64,000 nucleotides of DNA from Vanessa cardui (taxonomy: Eukaryota > Arthropoda > Insecta > Lepidoptera > Nymphalidae). The stretch spans positions 12,798,114 through 12,862,113 of the forward strand of contig NC_061153.1 in assembly GCF_905220365.1 (NCBI RefSeq), written 5' to 3'. The position numbers and the translations under genes are program-made. Below are positions 42,097-53,883 of this stretch, piece after piece (positions within the stretch are counted from its first letter, which is position 1; each line of letters starts with the position of its first letter). The notes under the pieces were generated by a model that was not told the origin of the DNA, ran no database searches, and saw only the letters and a program-made list of their open reading frames with translations.

Positions 42097-45048
42097 ATGT
42101 CTGACTTAAGTGATGCTTGTATAAATGATGATTTCTTTTCATGCTCCTCTGATGATTTCCGTAGTGTTTCTAGCCATAATCAATCTTTTGATAGTGAAGG
42201 CTTGACCGTTGATTCACAATTAAATTCTATCTTTTCCTGCAATTCTAATGGTCTTAATTTTGTACATATAAATGCGCAAAGCATTCCGGCACATTACTCT
42301 GATTTTCTCGCATCATTTAGCAACGTGCAGGTCGACGGTATCCTTGTTTCTGAATCTTGGTTAAAACCTTCTCTTCCTTCGACTCTTTACACTTTACCGG
42401 ATTTCACTCTAATTCGTAATGACAGAGTTTCTCAGAGAGGGGGAGGTGTTTGCATTTTCTTACGAAATAATATATCCTTTCGGTTAATACAACAATCATC
42501 AAACCTTTCCCCTAACATCCTTGAATACCTCTTCATAGAAATTTCTTCCCATCACACTAAACTCCTTTTAGGGGTCCTCTATTGTCCTTCCTTAAATATT
42601 AATTATTTTAACACCTTTGAAGACCTTCTTGAGAAACTTTCACCTTCTTATGAACATGTGATCATAATGGGTGATCTTAACACTTGTCTCGTGAAAAATG
42701 ATCACAGAGCGACAAATCTAAAATCTATCGTGTCTTCTTTTAATTATACTATCCTTCCTCTCTCAGAAACTCATTTTTCACCTAATTGTACTCCGTCTCT
42801 TCTTGATGTCATTATTGTCTCCAACCCTCACAGTGTGTCAGCTCATGGTCAGCTGACAGCTCCTTTCTCCTTCCATGATTTACTCTTCGTTAGCTATAAA
42901 CTCTCCTTCTCAAAGCGCAAGACCAAAACAATTTTAAGACGCAATATGAAAAATATAAATATTGCAAATTTATGTTATGACGCCAATAGTATTGACTGGA
43001 ATAATGTGTATGCGTTTACGAATGTTGACGATAAGGTAGCCTATTTTAACGAATCTTTGACCAAATTGTATGACAAGCACGCTCCAATTAGGAAAATTAA
43101 GGTAAAACATCTACCCGCACCTTGGCTTACTCAAAATATTAAAAATATGATGGCAAAACGTGATAAAGCCAAGAGAGTCTCTAAAAGGGAACCTACTGAC
43201 CTCAATATTGCGACGTACAAAAAATTGCGAAATCTCTGCAATAGGATGTGTAGAGATGCTAAACGCCGTTTCATCCACTCCTCCATCGATAAACTGACCA
43301 CTTCACAAATGTGGAGATTTTTTAACTCCTTAGGCGTGGGTAATCCCTCAAAATCTTCTCAACATTCATTTGATTTGAATTCTCTAAATAAACATTTTTC
43401 TACTCCCCCTTTAACAATTTCAGCCTCTACGAAGGCTGAAACATTGTTAAAGATGGCGAACGCCATCACGCCTGATTGTATTCCTTTTAATTTTCATACA
43501 GTCACAGAGAGCGAAGTCAAGAGAAGCATCCTGTCTATCACTTCCAAGGCGGTTGGTAATGACAACATTAGTCGGGATATGTTAATACCTGTCCTTGACT
43601 CTTTAAACCCTGTTATTACTCACATTATAAACTTTTCCTTTGAATCCAATACCTTTCCAACAGTTTGGAAGTTAGCACACGTGATTCCTTTACCTAAAAT
43701 ATCAAATCCATCTTCATTTTCACAATTTCGTCCCATCTCTATTTTGCCTATCCTATCAAAAATCCTTGAAGACGTTGTACGTAAGCAAATGTCAGAATTC
43801 CTAACACATAATCATCTCCTTAGTCCTTTTCAATCCGGTTTCCGTTCCGGTCACAGTACTTCCACCGCACTGCTTAAAGTCACTGAAGACATTCGCTTTG
43901 CTATGGACAAAAGAGAGTTTACTATTCTCATTTTGCTCGATTTTAGCAATGCCTTTAATTCAGTCGACTTTGATGTATTGCTTGGTATCCTTCGCTCACT
44001 TAACTTTGCTCTGCCTGTGATTGATTGGTTCGAATCTTATCTTCGTGGTCGTCGGCAGATGGTAAAGTCTGATGAGGCTTCCTCGGACTGGGCTGATCTC
44101 TCTGCTGGCGTTCCGCAAGGCGGCGTACTTTCTCCTCTTCTGTTTTCAATCTTCATTAATGAAATTACCAAAGTTATTTCTTCTCACTACCATCTCTATG
44201 CAGACGATTTACAACTTTATAGACACGCCACCTTATCAAATCTGTGTTCGACCATACATGATATCAATTATGATCTTGCAAAAATTAAGAACTGGGCTGC
44301 ATCCTTTGGGCTTCTTGTTAATCCCTTGAAGTCGAAGGCACTGATAATAGGTACCAGACAGTTACGTAGCAAGATTAATTGGGATATTGTACCATCAATT
44401 GTCTATGGTGGAACTAAAATTGCATATAGTGACCAAGCTTGTAATCTGGGGCTAGTTATAGATTGCAATTTATCATGGAGAGCTCAGGTTAACGAAGTCA
44501 GTAAACGTGTCCATTTCTCTCTGCATTCTCTAAAACGTTTGCAGAACTTCCTTCCTTTCAAAACAAAAATTTTACTTGCACAATCCCTTCTTCTTCCCAT
44601 CCTGGACTACGCTGATGTTTGCTATCTTGATGCGAATGATGAGCTGCTTGACAAACTAGATAGACTTCAAAATTTGTGCATTCGTTTCATTTACGGTCTG
44701 CACAAATTTGATCACATTTCTCAATATCGACGTCAGTTAAAGTGGCTTCCTATCCGACTTCGCCGGAGCTTGCACATTTTATCGCTTCTTTTTAAAATAT
44801 TAAAACATGGTAGCCCTGATTACCTACATGAGCGTTTTCTGTTCTGTCCTGCTCGTGAAAGACCAGTACGCGCATGTGTGGCGTCGAAAACTCTTGAGGT
44901 ACCATTTTTTAATACTACTTCCTATGGTAACTCGTTTTCCGTTGTTGCCGCTCGCCTATGGAACTCTCTTCCCGATAATATTTTCTATAATAATGTTACG
45001 ATAAATTCGTTTAAAATCAGAGTCAAGCAACACTTTCTTTCCACTTAA
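42097..45048 (+). CDS. LINE ORF2, endonuclease and reverse transcriptase, intact
   Basis: The 983-residue open frame starts MSDLSDACINDDFFSCSSDD. Endonuclease (about 55-270): NFVHINAQSIPAHYSD, ILVSESWLKP, HVIIMGDLNTC and SFHDLLFVSY. RT (about 510-770): QFRPISILPILSKILED, SGFRSGHSTSTALLK, ILILLDFSNAFNSVDFD (Asp), SAGVPQGGVLSPLLFSIFIN, YHLYADDLQLYR (catalytic YADD). Then come thumb and C-terminal sequences (LLLPILDYADVCYLDANDE, FSVVAARLWNSLPDNI). All key residues visible are present. No internal stop. Confidence 0.95.
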   Translation: MSDLSDACINDDFFSCSSDDFRSVSSHNQSFDSEGLTVDSQLNSIFSCNSNGLNFVHINAQSIPAHYSDFLASFSNVQVDGILVSESWLKPSLPSTLYTLPDFTLIRNDRVSQRGGGVCIFLRNNISFRLIQQSSNLSPNILEYLFIEISSHHTKLLLGVLYCPSLNINYFNTFEDLLEKLSPSYEHVIIMGDLNTCLVKNDHRATNLKSIVSSFNYTILPLSETHFSPNCTPSLLDVIIVSNPHSVSAHGQLTAPFSFHDLLFVSYKLSFSKRKTKTILRRNMKNINIANLCYDANSIDWNNVYAFTNVDDKVAYFNESLTKLYDKHAPIRKIKVKHLPAPWLTQNIKNMMAKRDKAKRVSKREPTDLNIATYKKLRNLCNRMCRDAKRRFIHSSIDKLTTSQMWRFFNSLGVGNPSKSSQHSFDLNSLNKHFSTPPLTISASTKAETLLKMANAITPDCIPFNFHTVTESEVKRSILSITSKAVGNDNISRDMLIPVLDSLNPVITHIINFSFESNTFPTVWKLAHVIPLPKISNPSSFSQFRPISILPILSKILEDVVRKQMSEFLTHNHLLSPFQSGFRSGHSTSTALLKVTEDIRFAMDKREFTILILLDFSNAFNSVDFDVLLGILRSLNFALPVIDWFESYLRGRRQMVKSDEASSDWADLSAGVPQGGVLSPLLFSIFINEITKVISSHYHLYADDLQLYRHATLSNLCSTIHDINYDLAKIKNWAASFGLLVNPLKSKALIIGTRQLRSKINWDIVPSIVYGGTKIAYSDQACNLGLVIDCNLSWRAQVNEVSKRVHFSLHSLKRLQNFLPFKTKILLAQSLLLPILDYADVCYLDANDELLDKLDRLQNLCIRFIYGLHKFDHISQYRRQLKWLPIRLRRSLHILSLLFKILKHGSPDYLHERFLFCPARERPVRACVASKTLEVPFFNTTSYGNSFSVVAARLWNSLPDNIFYNNVTINSFKIRVKQHFLST

Positions 45049-45442
45049 GTTTAATTTATTTTATATGTATGTATTTATATATATATATATTTTTTTTGTA
45101 TCTATGTACGTTGAATGTATATATATGTATATAATAATAATATATATATATATGTGTATATGTATATATAGGTATATATTATTGTATTTATTTGTATTTA
45201 GTGTGTAATATATTAATTTATCGTTAAGTCTACTTGAATTTTATAATATAAAACTAATTGATATTGTACCTACACCATAAATCTGTACTACAAATAATCT
45301 CCACTAGATTCAGGGTTTCTGGAAGAGATCTCTTGTTAGAGATAAGTTATCCCTATGTACACATTTTTAATGTATATAATTCTCTGTATATTCTGTTGGT
45401 ACATAAATGAAATAAATAAATAAATAAATAAATAAAATATTT

Positions 45443-45861
45443 GTTTTAACTTAATTGCGAGTTTTAATTGATATTTATCATTACTTTATACCAGAAATAA
45501 AAGAGTTCCTGCTTTTAAAATTGTTTTCAAACGTTTAAAACGGTTTTTTTAGTCGTTTTATGTTCCTACGATTTTTTTTATTTTTCACGAATTTCCCCGT
45601 AAAAACACCGGAACTATTTCTAAAAAGTATCAGGAACTATAGAACTCAGCTATATGCGCTTAGATATCCTATTTTTTTTTGATCTGCTGGGAAATGATCT
45701 GCTACGGGAAGTTAGCAGATCATTTCGTCGACAATTTTTTTTTAAGGTAAAAACGCCAGAACTATTCCTAAAAACTATCAGGAACTATAGAACTCTTCTG
45801 CATGCTAACAGAACTCACATTTAATTGTGATCTGCTGGACAATGATCTGCTAAGTTCACAC
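45443..45861. repeat. Degraded satellite remnants
   Basis: GATCTGCTGG occurs several times and AAAAGAGTTCCTGC echoes the array unit, but the period is lost. This stretch is the right-hand continuation of the array after the LINE. It ends where the antisense LINE fragment begins. Confidence 0.6.
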
Positions 45862-46204
45862 ACATATAAAGAAGCGAGAGAACATGCAGATTCCGGCGAA
45901 AGCGAATAGATAACCACTTGAGTTTAGATCGAAAGTTGGAAACATGGTCATATTTGCGAAAGCCAAATATGAAACGTATAGCAATATTTTGGAGTCGCTC
46001 AAGTTTGTTTAGTTGGTCCTCGGTTAAATTAAGATAGCTTGCGTCAGCGTAATCGAGAATAGATAGGAGTAAAGATTGTGCTAACATAATTTTGGTTGGA
46101 ATAGGAAGGAAATAACGCAGACGCTGTAGAGATTTAATGGAGCCAATAGTTTTCCGACTTAGTTCTTTAATATGGCAGTTCCACGATAGAGTATTATCTA
46201 AATC

Positions 46205-49200
46205 ATTAAAAACTATCTTGTTTGTTGTCTCTCATACGGGTCCTTCAGGTAATCAATGTTTTTCAGTACATTAATAACTGTTTGTGTTGTTATTTTTTCT
46301 TTGTAGGTAGTTATTTATAACTCTTTAATTAGTTACACTGTTATTCACATGTAATATTATAGTTTACCTACTATTTGCTAATATTATTTAAATAATATGT
46401 AAACGTCAAATGCAGTGTGTGTACAAGTTACTGTCAATGTGAGTGATAGCTGTCAATTAAATTGATGTTACATTCCGCTGCTGACGTTTCGTTTCACGTG
46501 TTAATCTAGTTTTTTATAGACATATATATAATAATTTTTTTTTTTTCTTTTTTTTTTGTTTCGTTAATTTTTTTTTTTCTTTTTGTTTTCCTAATTTCAT
46601 GTTGTGTTTTTAAAATAGTATTCTGGATACTGTTTATATCTAAGCGATAACTTACAGCAGTAACAGCTGATAGATTGATTGAATGCTATAAATTTAATAA
46701 TTATTTTATTGTTACTAGATACTATTAGATATTATTTATATTATTATTATTTATTTTTATAAATATTACATATATTTATTTGTATATTTTGTATTTATTA
46801 GGTATTATTTTTATTTTATTATTATTGATATTTTTTATTTACTTACAATATGAGTGACTCTGATGATTATATTTGTTCTGACGATGACTTTATATCTGCC
46901 TCATCAAGTGATAGTTTTCATAGTATACCTTTGTCATTACATACTCATTTGGATTCTACTTTTCATACGGTTCCTAAAAATTTTAACGTTGTCCATCTCA
47001 ACGCACAAAGCATTCCCGCGCATTATACGGATTTGTTAACATCACTTGATCTTAAAAATTTGCATGCTATCTTGATATCTGAACATTCCTTAAGCCTTGC
47101 CTTCCTTCTACCTCTTTCTCCTTACCAGGATTTCATCTAATACGGAATGACAGGACGGGAAAAGGTGGTGGCGGTGTGGCAATTTACCTACGTAGTCATA
47201 TTCCTTTTTCCATTTTAGATAAATCCCCATCGCAATATTCCGAATCTTCTGAGCACATTTTTCTTGAACTCTTATTTGGTCCTTTAAAAGTCCTCTTAGG
47301 GGTATTTTATAGCCCTTCTCTTCATATTAATTATTTTCAATGTTTTGAGCACCTACTTGAGAAATATGTTTCTGCTGTTGATCACACCATTATTATGGGT
47401 GATTTTAACACGTGTTTAAATAAAAATGACTCACGTGCTCAACGCCTTCGTAATATTGTGAATAGCTCTAATTTAAATATACTTCCTTCTAATTCTACTC
47501 ACTTTTTCCCAAATTGCTTTCCTTCTTTATTAGATTTAATAATTGTTTCCTCATCTGATCATGCTATGCTGTATGGCCAATACCCCGCTGAAGCGTTTTC
47601 ATACCATGACCTTTTGTATCTCTCATATAAAGTCCGTCCGCCTAAATCAAAACCAACCATTGTCATGAGACGAAGTTTCAAGAACTTTGACAATAATAAA
47701 TTTTTGTGTGACCTTGATCGGATTGACTGGGATGCTGTATTCAATGCTCCATCTATGGATGATAAACTTGAATTATTTAACTCTCTCCTCTCAGATCTTT
47801 TTGATATTCATGCTCCATTAAGACCGATTAAGTTAAAACACCTTCCAGCACCATGGTTAACACAAGACATCAAAGTTGTCATGGCAAGACGTAATGCTGC
47901 TAAGTCGAGATATAAACGGAGACCGACAGACAACAATCTCCTGAAATATAAACGGCTGCGTAATCATTGCAGCAAAGTCTGTAGGGATGCTCAACGAAAC
48001 TATATACACGATTCTGTTAGCATCAAGAACACCGGCAAGGTATGGCGTTTTTTGTATGCGATGGGTATTGGCCGTCAGTCACTTGGAGTAAGAAATGTTG
48101 ACGCTGAAGCGCTGAATAAGCACTTCACGGCGGCTACCATGGACAATGCGAATAAATGTCACACCTTGAGTTCCATAACCACACGTCCTAAGCCTAATTT
48201 TTCTCCTTTCTCTTTTACTCTAGTGACTTCTGAGGATATCAGGAAGAGTATTCTTGGTATTCAATCAGACGCCGCTGGATGTGACGGTATCAGTCGCAAA
48301 ATGATACTCCTGTCCTTAGATACCATTCTTCCTGTTCTATGCCACCTATATAATTTCTCTTTAAATTCAGGTATTTTCCCAATAGTTGGCAAATAGCTCA
48401 TATCCTACCCATTCCCAAAATCTCTAATCCTACTTTGTTAGCTCACTACCGTCCTATATCTATCCTTCCTTTCCTTTCTAAGGTTCTCGAACGCATTGTC
48501 CATGGACAGCTTTCCAACTTTCTCTCATTAAATAATATTTTAAGCCCATTTCAATCAGGATTTCGCCCGGGACATAGCACCACAACAGCTTTGATCAAAG
48601 TCTGTGATGACATTCGCTTTGGGATTGATAACAAAGAAATTACTATTATAGCTCTTCTTGATTTTTCCAATGCCTTTAATACTGTTGACCATGACATTCT
48701 CTTAGCTATTCTTGATTCTTTAAATTTCTCTTCCAATGCTGTTTCTTGGTTTCAGTCTTATCTTACAAATCGTCAACAGCGGGTTATTGTTGATGGTAAG
48801 TTTTCCTCCTGTTGCTATCTCAGGGCGGGTGTCCCACAAGGTGGTGTTCTGTCCCCTCTCCTTTTCTCAATCTTTATAAATTCTGTCACTAAACATCTTT
48901 CTGTTTCTTTTCACCTCTATGCTGATGATTTGCAGGTTTATTTAACGACTCCTGTTGAGAACATCGCTAATGATATCGATCTTATGAATAATAACCTTCA
49001 ATCGATTAGTGAGTGGAGCAAGTCATATGGTTTATCGTTAAATGCCAGTAAATCACAGTTAGCTATAGTTGGCAATCCAAAACAGCTTGCGAAACTTAAT
49101 CAAGTTAATGTTCCTCCCGTAGTGTTTGAGGGTACAACTTTGATTAATAATAACATTGTCACTAACTTAGGTCTTATAATAGATGACAAATTTTCTTGGG

Positions 49201-50158
49201 CAGCGCAAGTGTCAAATCTAAGTCGGAAAATGTTTGCAGCTTTCGGCTCATTAAGAAGATGGAAGAAGTTGTTGCCAATCAAAACTAAAATTTCTCTTTC
49301 GAATGCACTTCTTCTTCCCATCCTAGACTACGCAGATGTATGCTACTTAGGTCTATCCGAGGAGCTACTTGACAAGCTTGAAAGGTTGCAAAACATGTGC
49401 ATACGGTTCATTTTTGGATTGAAAAAGTTCGACCACATCTCCGAATATCGTACCCGACTTGGATGGCTGACAGTCAGACAAAGACGTAATTTGCACGCCC
49501 TTTCTCTCCTTTACACTATTCTCTTCTTTCCCCAAACTCCAACTTACCTCAAAGAACGCTTTTCCTTTCTTGGCTCTAATTCTTCTCTTCATCTCAATCT
49601 TCGTTCTCTATCGGACAACAAACTACAGCTGCCTCTCAGCCACTCACACTGTTATAATGATTCATTTACTGTCAGATCGATTAAATTATGGAATGCGCTC
49701 CCACATGACATTAGGATGTCACAGTCCTTAAATATATTTAAAAGTCGAGTCAAACATCATTATATGTCTTCGTAACTACTCCTTTTTTATATTTATATGT
49801 ATGTATGTAGGTAGGTATATATGTATTTATGTAGATATATAGGTATGTATGTATATATGTATGTATGTATATATATATGTATGTATGTACAGGTATTTGC
49901 ATGTATGTTTATTTTACGTTTTCCTTATATGTAATTTTATATTAAATCAAATATCTATTGTATATGTATGCATCATAATATAATTATGCACTACCCTCTT
50001 TACAGAATATGTTGTCCTCATCTGTTGGGTTGCCTGTAAGAGATCGCTTTTAGTGATAAGGCCGCCCTTGCCGTCAATTTTCTTTAACTAATCATGTTAT
50101 ATTTACTGTTATTTTATATGATGTTGAGTGCAATAAAGTTTTTATCTATCTATCTATC
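46205..50158 (+). mobile_element. 5'-truncated CR1/Jockey-like LINE, TATCTAAAT target duplication
   Basis: TATCTAAAT at 46196-46204 is repeated at 50159-50167. There is no ORF1; the first 645 bp are T-rich. ORF2 lies at 46850-49775, followed by a UTR with ATGTATGT repeats (49795-49890), AATAAAG and a tail of TATC units. It lies inside an antisense relative. Confidence 0.9.
46850..49775 (+). pseudogene. LINE ORF2, two frameshifts
   Basis: Frame 1 (46850-47140) gives the endonuclease start (NVVHLNAQSIPAHYTDLL). Frame 2 (47176-48396) carries GGVAIYLRSHIPF, TIIMGDFNTC and SYHDLLYLSY and the linker. Frame 3 (48435-49775) carries the RT: HYRPISILPFLSKVLERIV, SGFRPGHSTTTALIK, IIALLDFSNAFNTVDHD, RAGVPQGGVLSPLLFSIFIN and FHLYADDLQVY, then the C-terminus. 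The two breaks, near 47100 and 48390, are small indels; catalytic residues are still present. Confidence 0.9.
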
Positions 50159-50612
50159 TATCTAAATGTATACCTAGATTTTTAACATTTGGACTATAAG
50201 GTATTACGGCATTATTAAATTTTATGTTAGGTAAATCAGACCAAACCACTCTCGAAACCAAACTCTGGCTGCCAATAATAATGGCCTGAGACTTAGAGGG
50301 GTTCACCTTGGGACCATGAGACTTACTCCAATGGCAGATCTCTTCCAAGTCATTATTAATGGCAGAAATAGCAAGAGGTAGGTTCTCTAAGGTGGAATGG
50401 CGATAAATCTGTATATCATCTGCATACATGTGAAAGAGAGAAGTGATTTTAGATGTTATAGAATTAATAAATAGTGAAAAGAGTAAAGGTGACAAGACGC
50501 CGCCTTGAGGTACGCCGGATTTTACAACACTCCAAGACGAGACAGTCTCATCAATACGGACACGTTGCCGGCGCCCTCGTAGGTAACTGCGAAACCAATC
50601 AATAACTGACAT

Positions 50613-50925
50613 ACGCCGCAGTGTGTCCTCGGAGGGGTGATAATGTCCTTGCTATGTGTTGAGCCAATCTATATGTTGGTGTATCGATTTGGCTTACAAT
50701 AGGACGCAGCGGAGCACCAGTTTTATGGATCTTAGGTAACCCATACAGTTTTGGAGGCTTTGCACATGTAGGCACGAGTGATTTTTTATCCAGATTTAGT
50801 TTCTCTTGATGTTTTGATATTAATGCGGATGTCTTTTTAAGAATGTTATTAGTCCGGTCTTTAGTTACTTTTTTATAAGTTTTTACATCCGATAAAATCG
50901 GAGTTACAGACAGGATTGGCAACAT
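50613..50925 (-). pseudogene. Penelope-like element, RT N-terminal part (inverted)
   Basis: The minus-strand frame reads TYKKVTKDRTNNILKKTSAL, then LVPTCAKPPKLYGLPKIHK and PLRPIVSQIDTPTYRLAQHI. The K-L-Y-G-L-P-K-I-H-K and R-P-I-V-S boxes are diagnostic for the RT of Penelope-like elements. The catalytic palm is absent. It meets the antisense LINE on the left and the other half of the element, in opposite direction, on the right. Confidence 0.88.
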
Positions 50926-51334
50926 CTTGAAGCGAGCTTCAATTAAAACCGATTACAAGCCTCATAAGAAAGTGAGCCAGTTCTTGAGACCTATCAAGAG
51001 TAATATTCCTTTACAAACGGCAGGAGTATGTAAACTCGAATGTGAGTGTGGTTTATCTTACATAGGCCAAACAAAGAGAAGTATCGGTACCAGGGTCAAG
51101 GAACATATAGGAGATGTCAAAAATAGGCGTTCTTCTAAGTCTGCAGTCTGTGAACATGCTCTGGATAAACCTAACCATTTTATCCGATTTGATAAACCAC
51201 AGATCCTCGCTAGAGAACACAGATTCATTCCTAGAATGATACGCGAGGCTATTGAAATTCAAAAACATCCGAACTTCAATAGAGAAGATGGTTGGAGACT
51301 TTCTAACACCTGGGATCCACTTATTAAAAATTAA
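50926..51334 (+). pseudogene. Penelope-like element, GIY-YIG endonuclease part
   Basis: The frame reads NILKRASIKTDYKPHKKVSQ, CKLECECGLSYIGQTKRSI (GIY-YIG-type core with the usual G-L-S-Y-I-G variant and the preceding C-x-C), SKSAVCEHALDKPNHF and ILAREHRFIPRMIREAIEI, and ends WRLSNTWDPLI. Penelope elements use this endonuclease for target nicking. The frame is intact from about 50893, but the RT to which it should be fused is missing. Confidence 0.9.
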
Positions 51335-51610
51335 AAATCCCAAATCCAACAGACTGCAAGACCTAAAGATACAGTTAGTGCCTTCTGCGTGCAACCGGAA
51401 CGTTACTCAAGATATCAATTGAGAAATCGTTGGCGGTAGTTGTTAATAATATTTCCTTTGTTCTTCAAATAGACACATGTCATCTTAGTCTACCCGTGAC
51501 CACGAACACTGCAAAGTGCTCGAAACGTCGGGATGTTTAAAAATAATTAATATACGCGATTCATCCGTTATAATTAGTTTTATTTAAATGTGTAATAATC
51601 GCGAAAATTT
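51335..51610 (+). other. 3' end of Penelope-like element with hammerhead-like stem
   Basis: This is non-coding. At 51493-51535 a stem (CGAACACT at 51503-51510 with AGTGCTCG at 51515-51522, GCAA loop, one mismatch) is flanked by TGACCA and AAACGTC. This resembles the UGANGA and GAAAC parts of the hammerhead ribozymes known from Penelope-like elements. The end of the element is about 51600. Confidence 0.6.
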
Positions 51611-51619
51611 AAGACAACA

Positions 51620-53883
51620 TTAAAATAGAACTCGTTAAAGATTACCCAGTTCCTACTAAAGTCGACGAAGTAAAAAGATTCGTTGCGTTTGTAAATTATT
51701 ACAGGAAATTTATTCCTAATTTTGCAACAAAAGCACATCCATTAAATAATTTGTGTCGAAAAAATGTTATTTTTAAATGGGATGAGGAATGCCAAAAATC
51801 ATTTGAACTGTTGAAACAAAATTTAATATACCATCCTGTATTGCAATACCCTGATTTTTCGGAGTCTAATCAATTTATTTTACAAACAGATGCATCAGGA
51901 TATGGGGTAGGTGCAGTTTTATGCAACAGCGACGGTAGGCCTGTAGCCTATGCCAGTCGTAGTCTTAACAAAGCAAAGAAAATGTACCCAACGATTGAGA
52001 AGGAACTGCTTGCGATTGTATGGGCCGTGAAGCATTTTTGAGCCTATTTGTATGGTAGGACATTCAAAATTCAGACTGATCATAAGCCGCTTATCTATTT
52101 ATTTGGAATGCGGGATCCATCTAGCCGTTTAATTAAATTTAGGTTAGCATTAGAAGAATACGATTTTGTACTTGAATACTTAAAAAGGAAGAATAATTCT
52201 GCCGCTGACGCACTTTCACGTTTGCATTTAACTTCTGAGGACTTGAAAGAGATGAATCAAACGGTGATGAATGTAATGACGCGTGGCCAGATGGCTAAGC
52301 AACAACGGGATGCTATTATTTCTAAAAACGATGGGACTGATCAACCAAAACTTGTAGAAGTACATAGCAAACCGAAATATTTCACAGAATTATGTTTCAT
52401 AAGCGCTTATGAATTAAATCGATATCGTAAATTGAGAGAGATAACGCATGAGAAGGGATATTTGAGTTACGTGCCCACAATGGATACTATTTTCATTAAT
52501 TTAGCTTCTCGATCGCAACTATTGCCAGGCGAATTTGTGAGAGAGCTGAAAATATTTTGTGGGAAAATAAATATTAAAGAAGTGTACTTTATTAAGACTG
52601 AGAAAAATAATAAATTTGTGGAAAAGTTAATAAATGAAGTAAATAACATATGTAGTTGGTCCGGACCTCGTATATGTATTTTAAGGGGAACAAATAGAAT
52701 AACTGATAAAGACGATAAGTGTGTAATTTTAAACGATTTTCATATATTACCCACAAGTGGCCATGCCGGCATAAGACGAATGGTAAATAACATAAAGAAA
52801 TATTATTTTTGGCCAAAATTAGAAGCTGATGTTACAGAATTTATAAAAAGGTGTGACAAATGTCAAAAACAAAAACATTCCTCACATTATACTAAGGAAC
52901 CTATGACAATTAGTTCGACGGCAACTTCAGCGTTTGAAAAGGTATATTTAGATATAGTAGGGCCGTTAGAGAGAGATTACAATAATTATGTGTACATTTT
53001 AACTATACAATGTGAGTTGAGCAAGTATGTTGAGACCTACCCATTCATATCAAAAAGGTCAGATGAGGTAGCCAGGAACTTCGTAAACAATTTTATCCTC
53101 AGGTATGGTATTCCGAAGGAGATAGCTACAGACAGGGGAACGGAGTTTTTATCGTACACAATGAAAGAGGTTTGTAAACTTTTGCATATTAACAAGTTGT
53201 AGTCTACTTCTTATCATCATCAAAGTATCGGTGCCTTGGAGAATTCTCACAAACATCTAGGTAACTATTTGCGAATACAGACAGACAATCACTCAGAAGC
53301 TTGGAGCATGTGGCTTCCATTTTGGTGTTTTTCCTATAACACTGCAGTACATTTTTTTTTTTTTTTTTTTTTTATGGCATAGGTGGCAAACGAGCAGGAG
53401 GCTCACCTGATGGAAAGCGACTACCACCGCCCATTGACATCTGCAACACCAGGGGGCTTGCAGGTGCGTTGCCGGCCTTAAGATACGGAGACTAAGTTCA
53501 CTTCCTATGAGTTGGTGTTCGGTAAGAAATGTATTTTACCATCTAATTTGCGATCAGCACAAGTTGATCCTTTGTACAATTTTGATAATTATCCTTTGGA
53601 AATCAAATTCAGATTACAAACGTCACAAAAAGAGGCTAGAGAAAATTTAATAGCAAGTAAATTAAAAAGAAAAGATAAGTATGATCGTAATATAAACCCT
53701 GTGACTTATAAACAGAATGATTTGATAATAAAAAATGAAACCGGCAGTAAGTTCCAAAACATATATTCAGATCCATACAAAGTAATAAGGGAATGTTCAC
53801 CCAATGTAGAAATAACTAAGGATAATAAAAACTATGTTATTCACAAAAACAGAACAAAAATGTATTTTGAACCAATTACCTAA
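51620..53883 (+). pseudogene. Gypsy pol fragment: RNase H and integrase, stops and an insertion
   Basis: Recognisable parts: RT end (VKRFVAFVNYYRKFIPNFA), RNase H (FILQTDASGYGVGAVLCN, YPTIEKELLAIVWAVKHF, then a TGA at 52039-52041, IQTDHKPLIYL) and integrase finger (ILPTSGHAGIRRMVNNIKKY, CDKCQKQK). The integrase core has YLDIVGPL and EIATDRGTEFLS; its Glu lies in the segment after a TAG at 53200-53202. A LINE tail splits it at 53353-53482; the phase is resumed in the C-terminal part (53483-53883). Confidence 0.88.
53353..53482 (-). mobile_element. Very short 3' end of a Jockey-type LINE
   Basis: The plus strand shows poly(T), then TTATGGCATAGGTGGCAAAC and the sequence up to TGCGTTGCCGGCCTT, the same as 19197-19320. 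It is therefore the last 130 bp of the LINE family at 19195, on the minus strand. It sits between GTACAT and ATACGG of the gypsy integrase with at most two or three duplicated bases. Confidence 0.88.

Larger units (their letters stand above)
40536..45432 (+). mobile_element. CR1/Jockey-like LINE, apparently complete, in the satellite
   Basis: TAAAATATTT occurs at 40526-40535 and 45433-45442. ORF1 and ORF2 are both open, with a T-rich spacer (41443-42096), a 3' UTR rich in TATATG and a tail of AAAT units. The length (4.9 kb) equals that of its relative at 33439. It is the best candidate in the window for a recently active element. Confidence 0.9.
45862..50612 (-). mobile_element. Antisense CR1/Jockey-like LINE fragment split by another LINE
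   Basis: Two minus-strand pieces, 50612-50159 and 46204-45862, make one continuous RT stretch. The upstream piece has RRQRVRIDETVSSWSVVKSG, VPQGGVLSPLLFSLFINSI and FHMYADDIQIYRHS. The downstream piece has LAQSLLLSILDYADASYL and the thumb. The reading frame is unbroken across the removed insert. No ORF1 or endonuclease is left. Both outer ends are broken. Confidence 0.88.
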
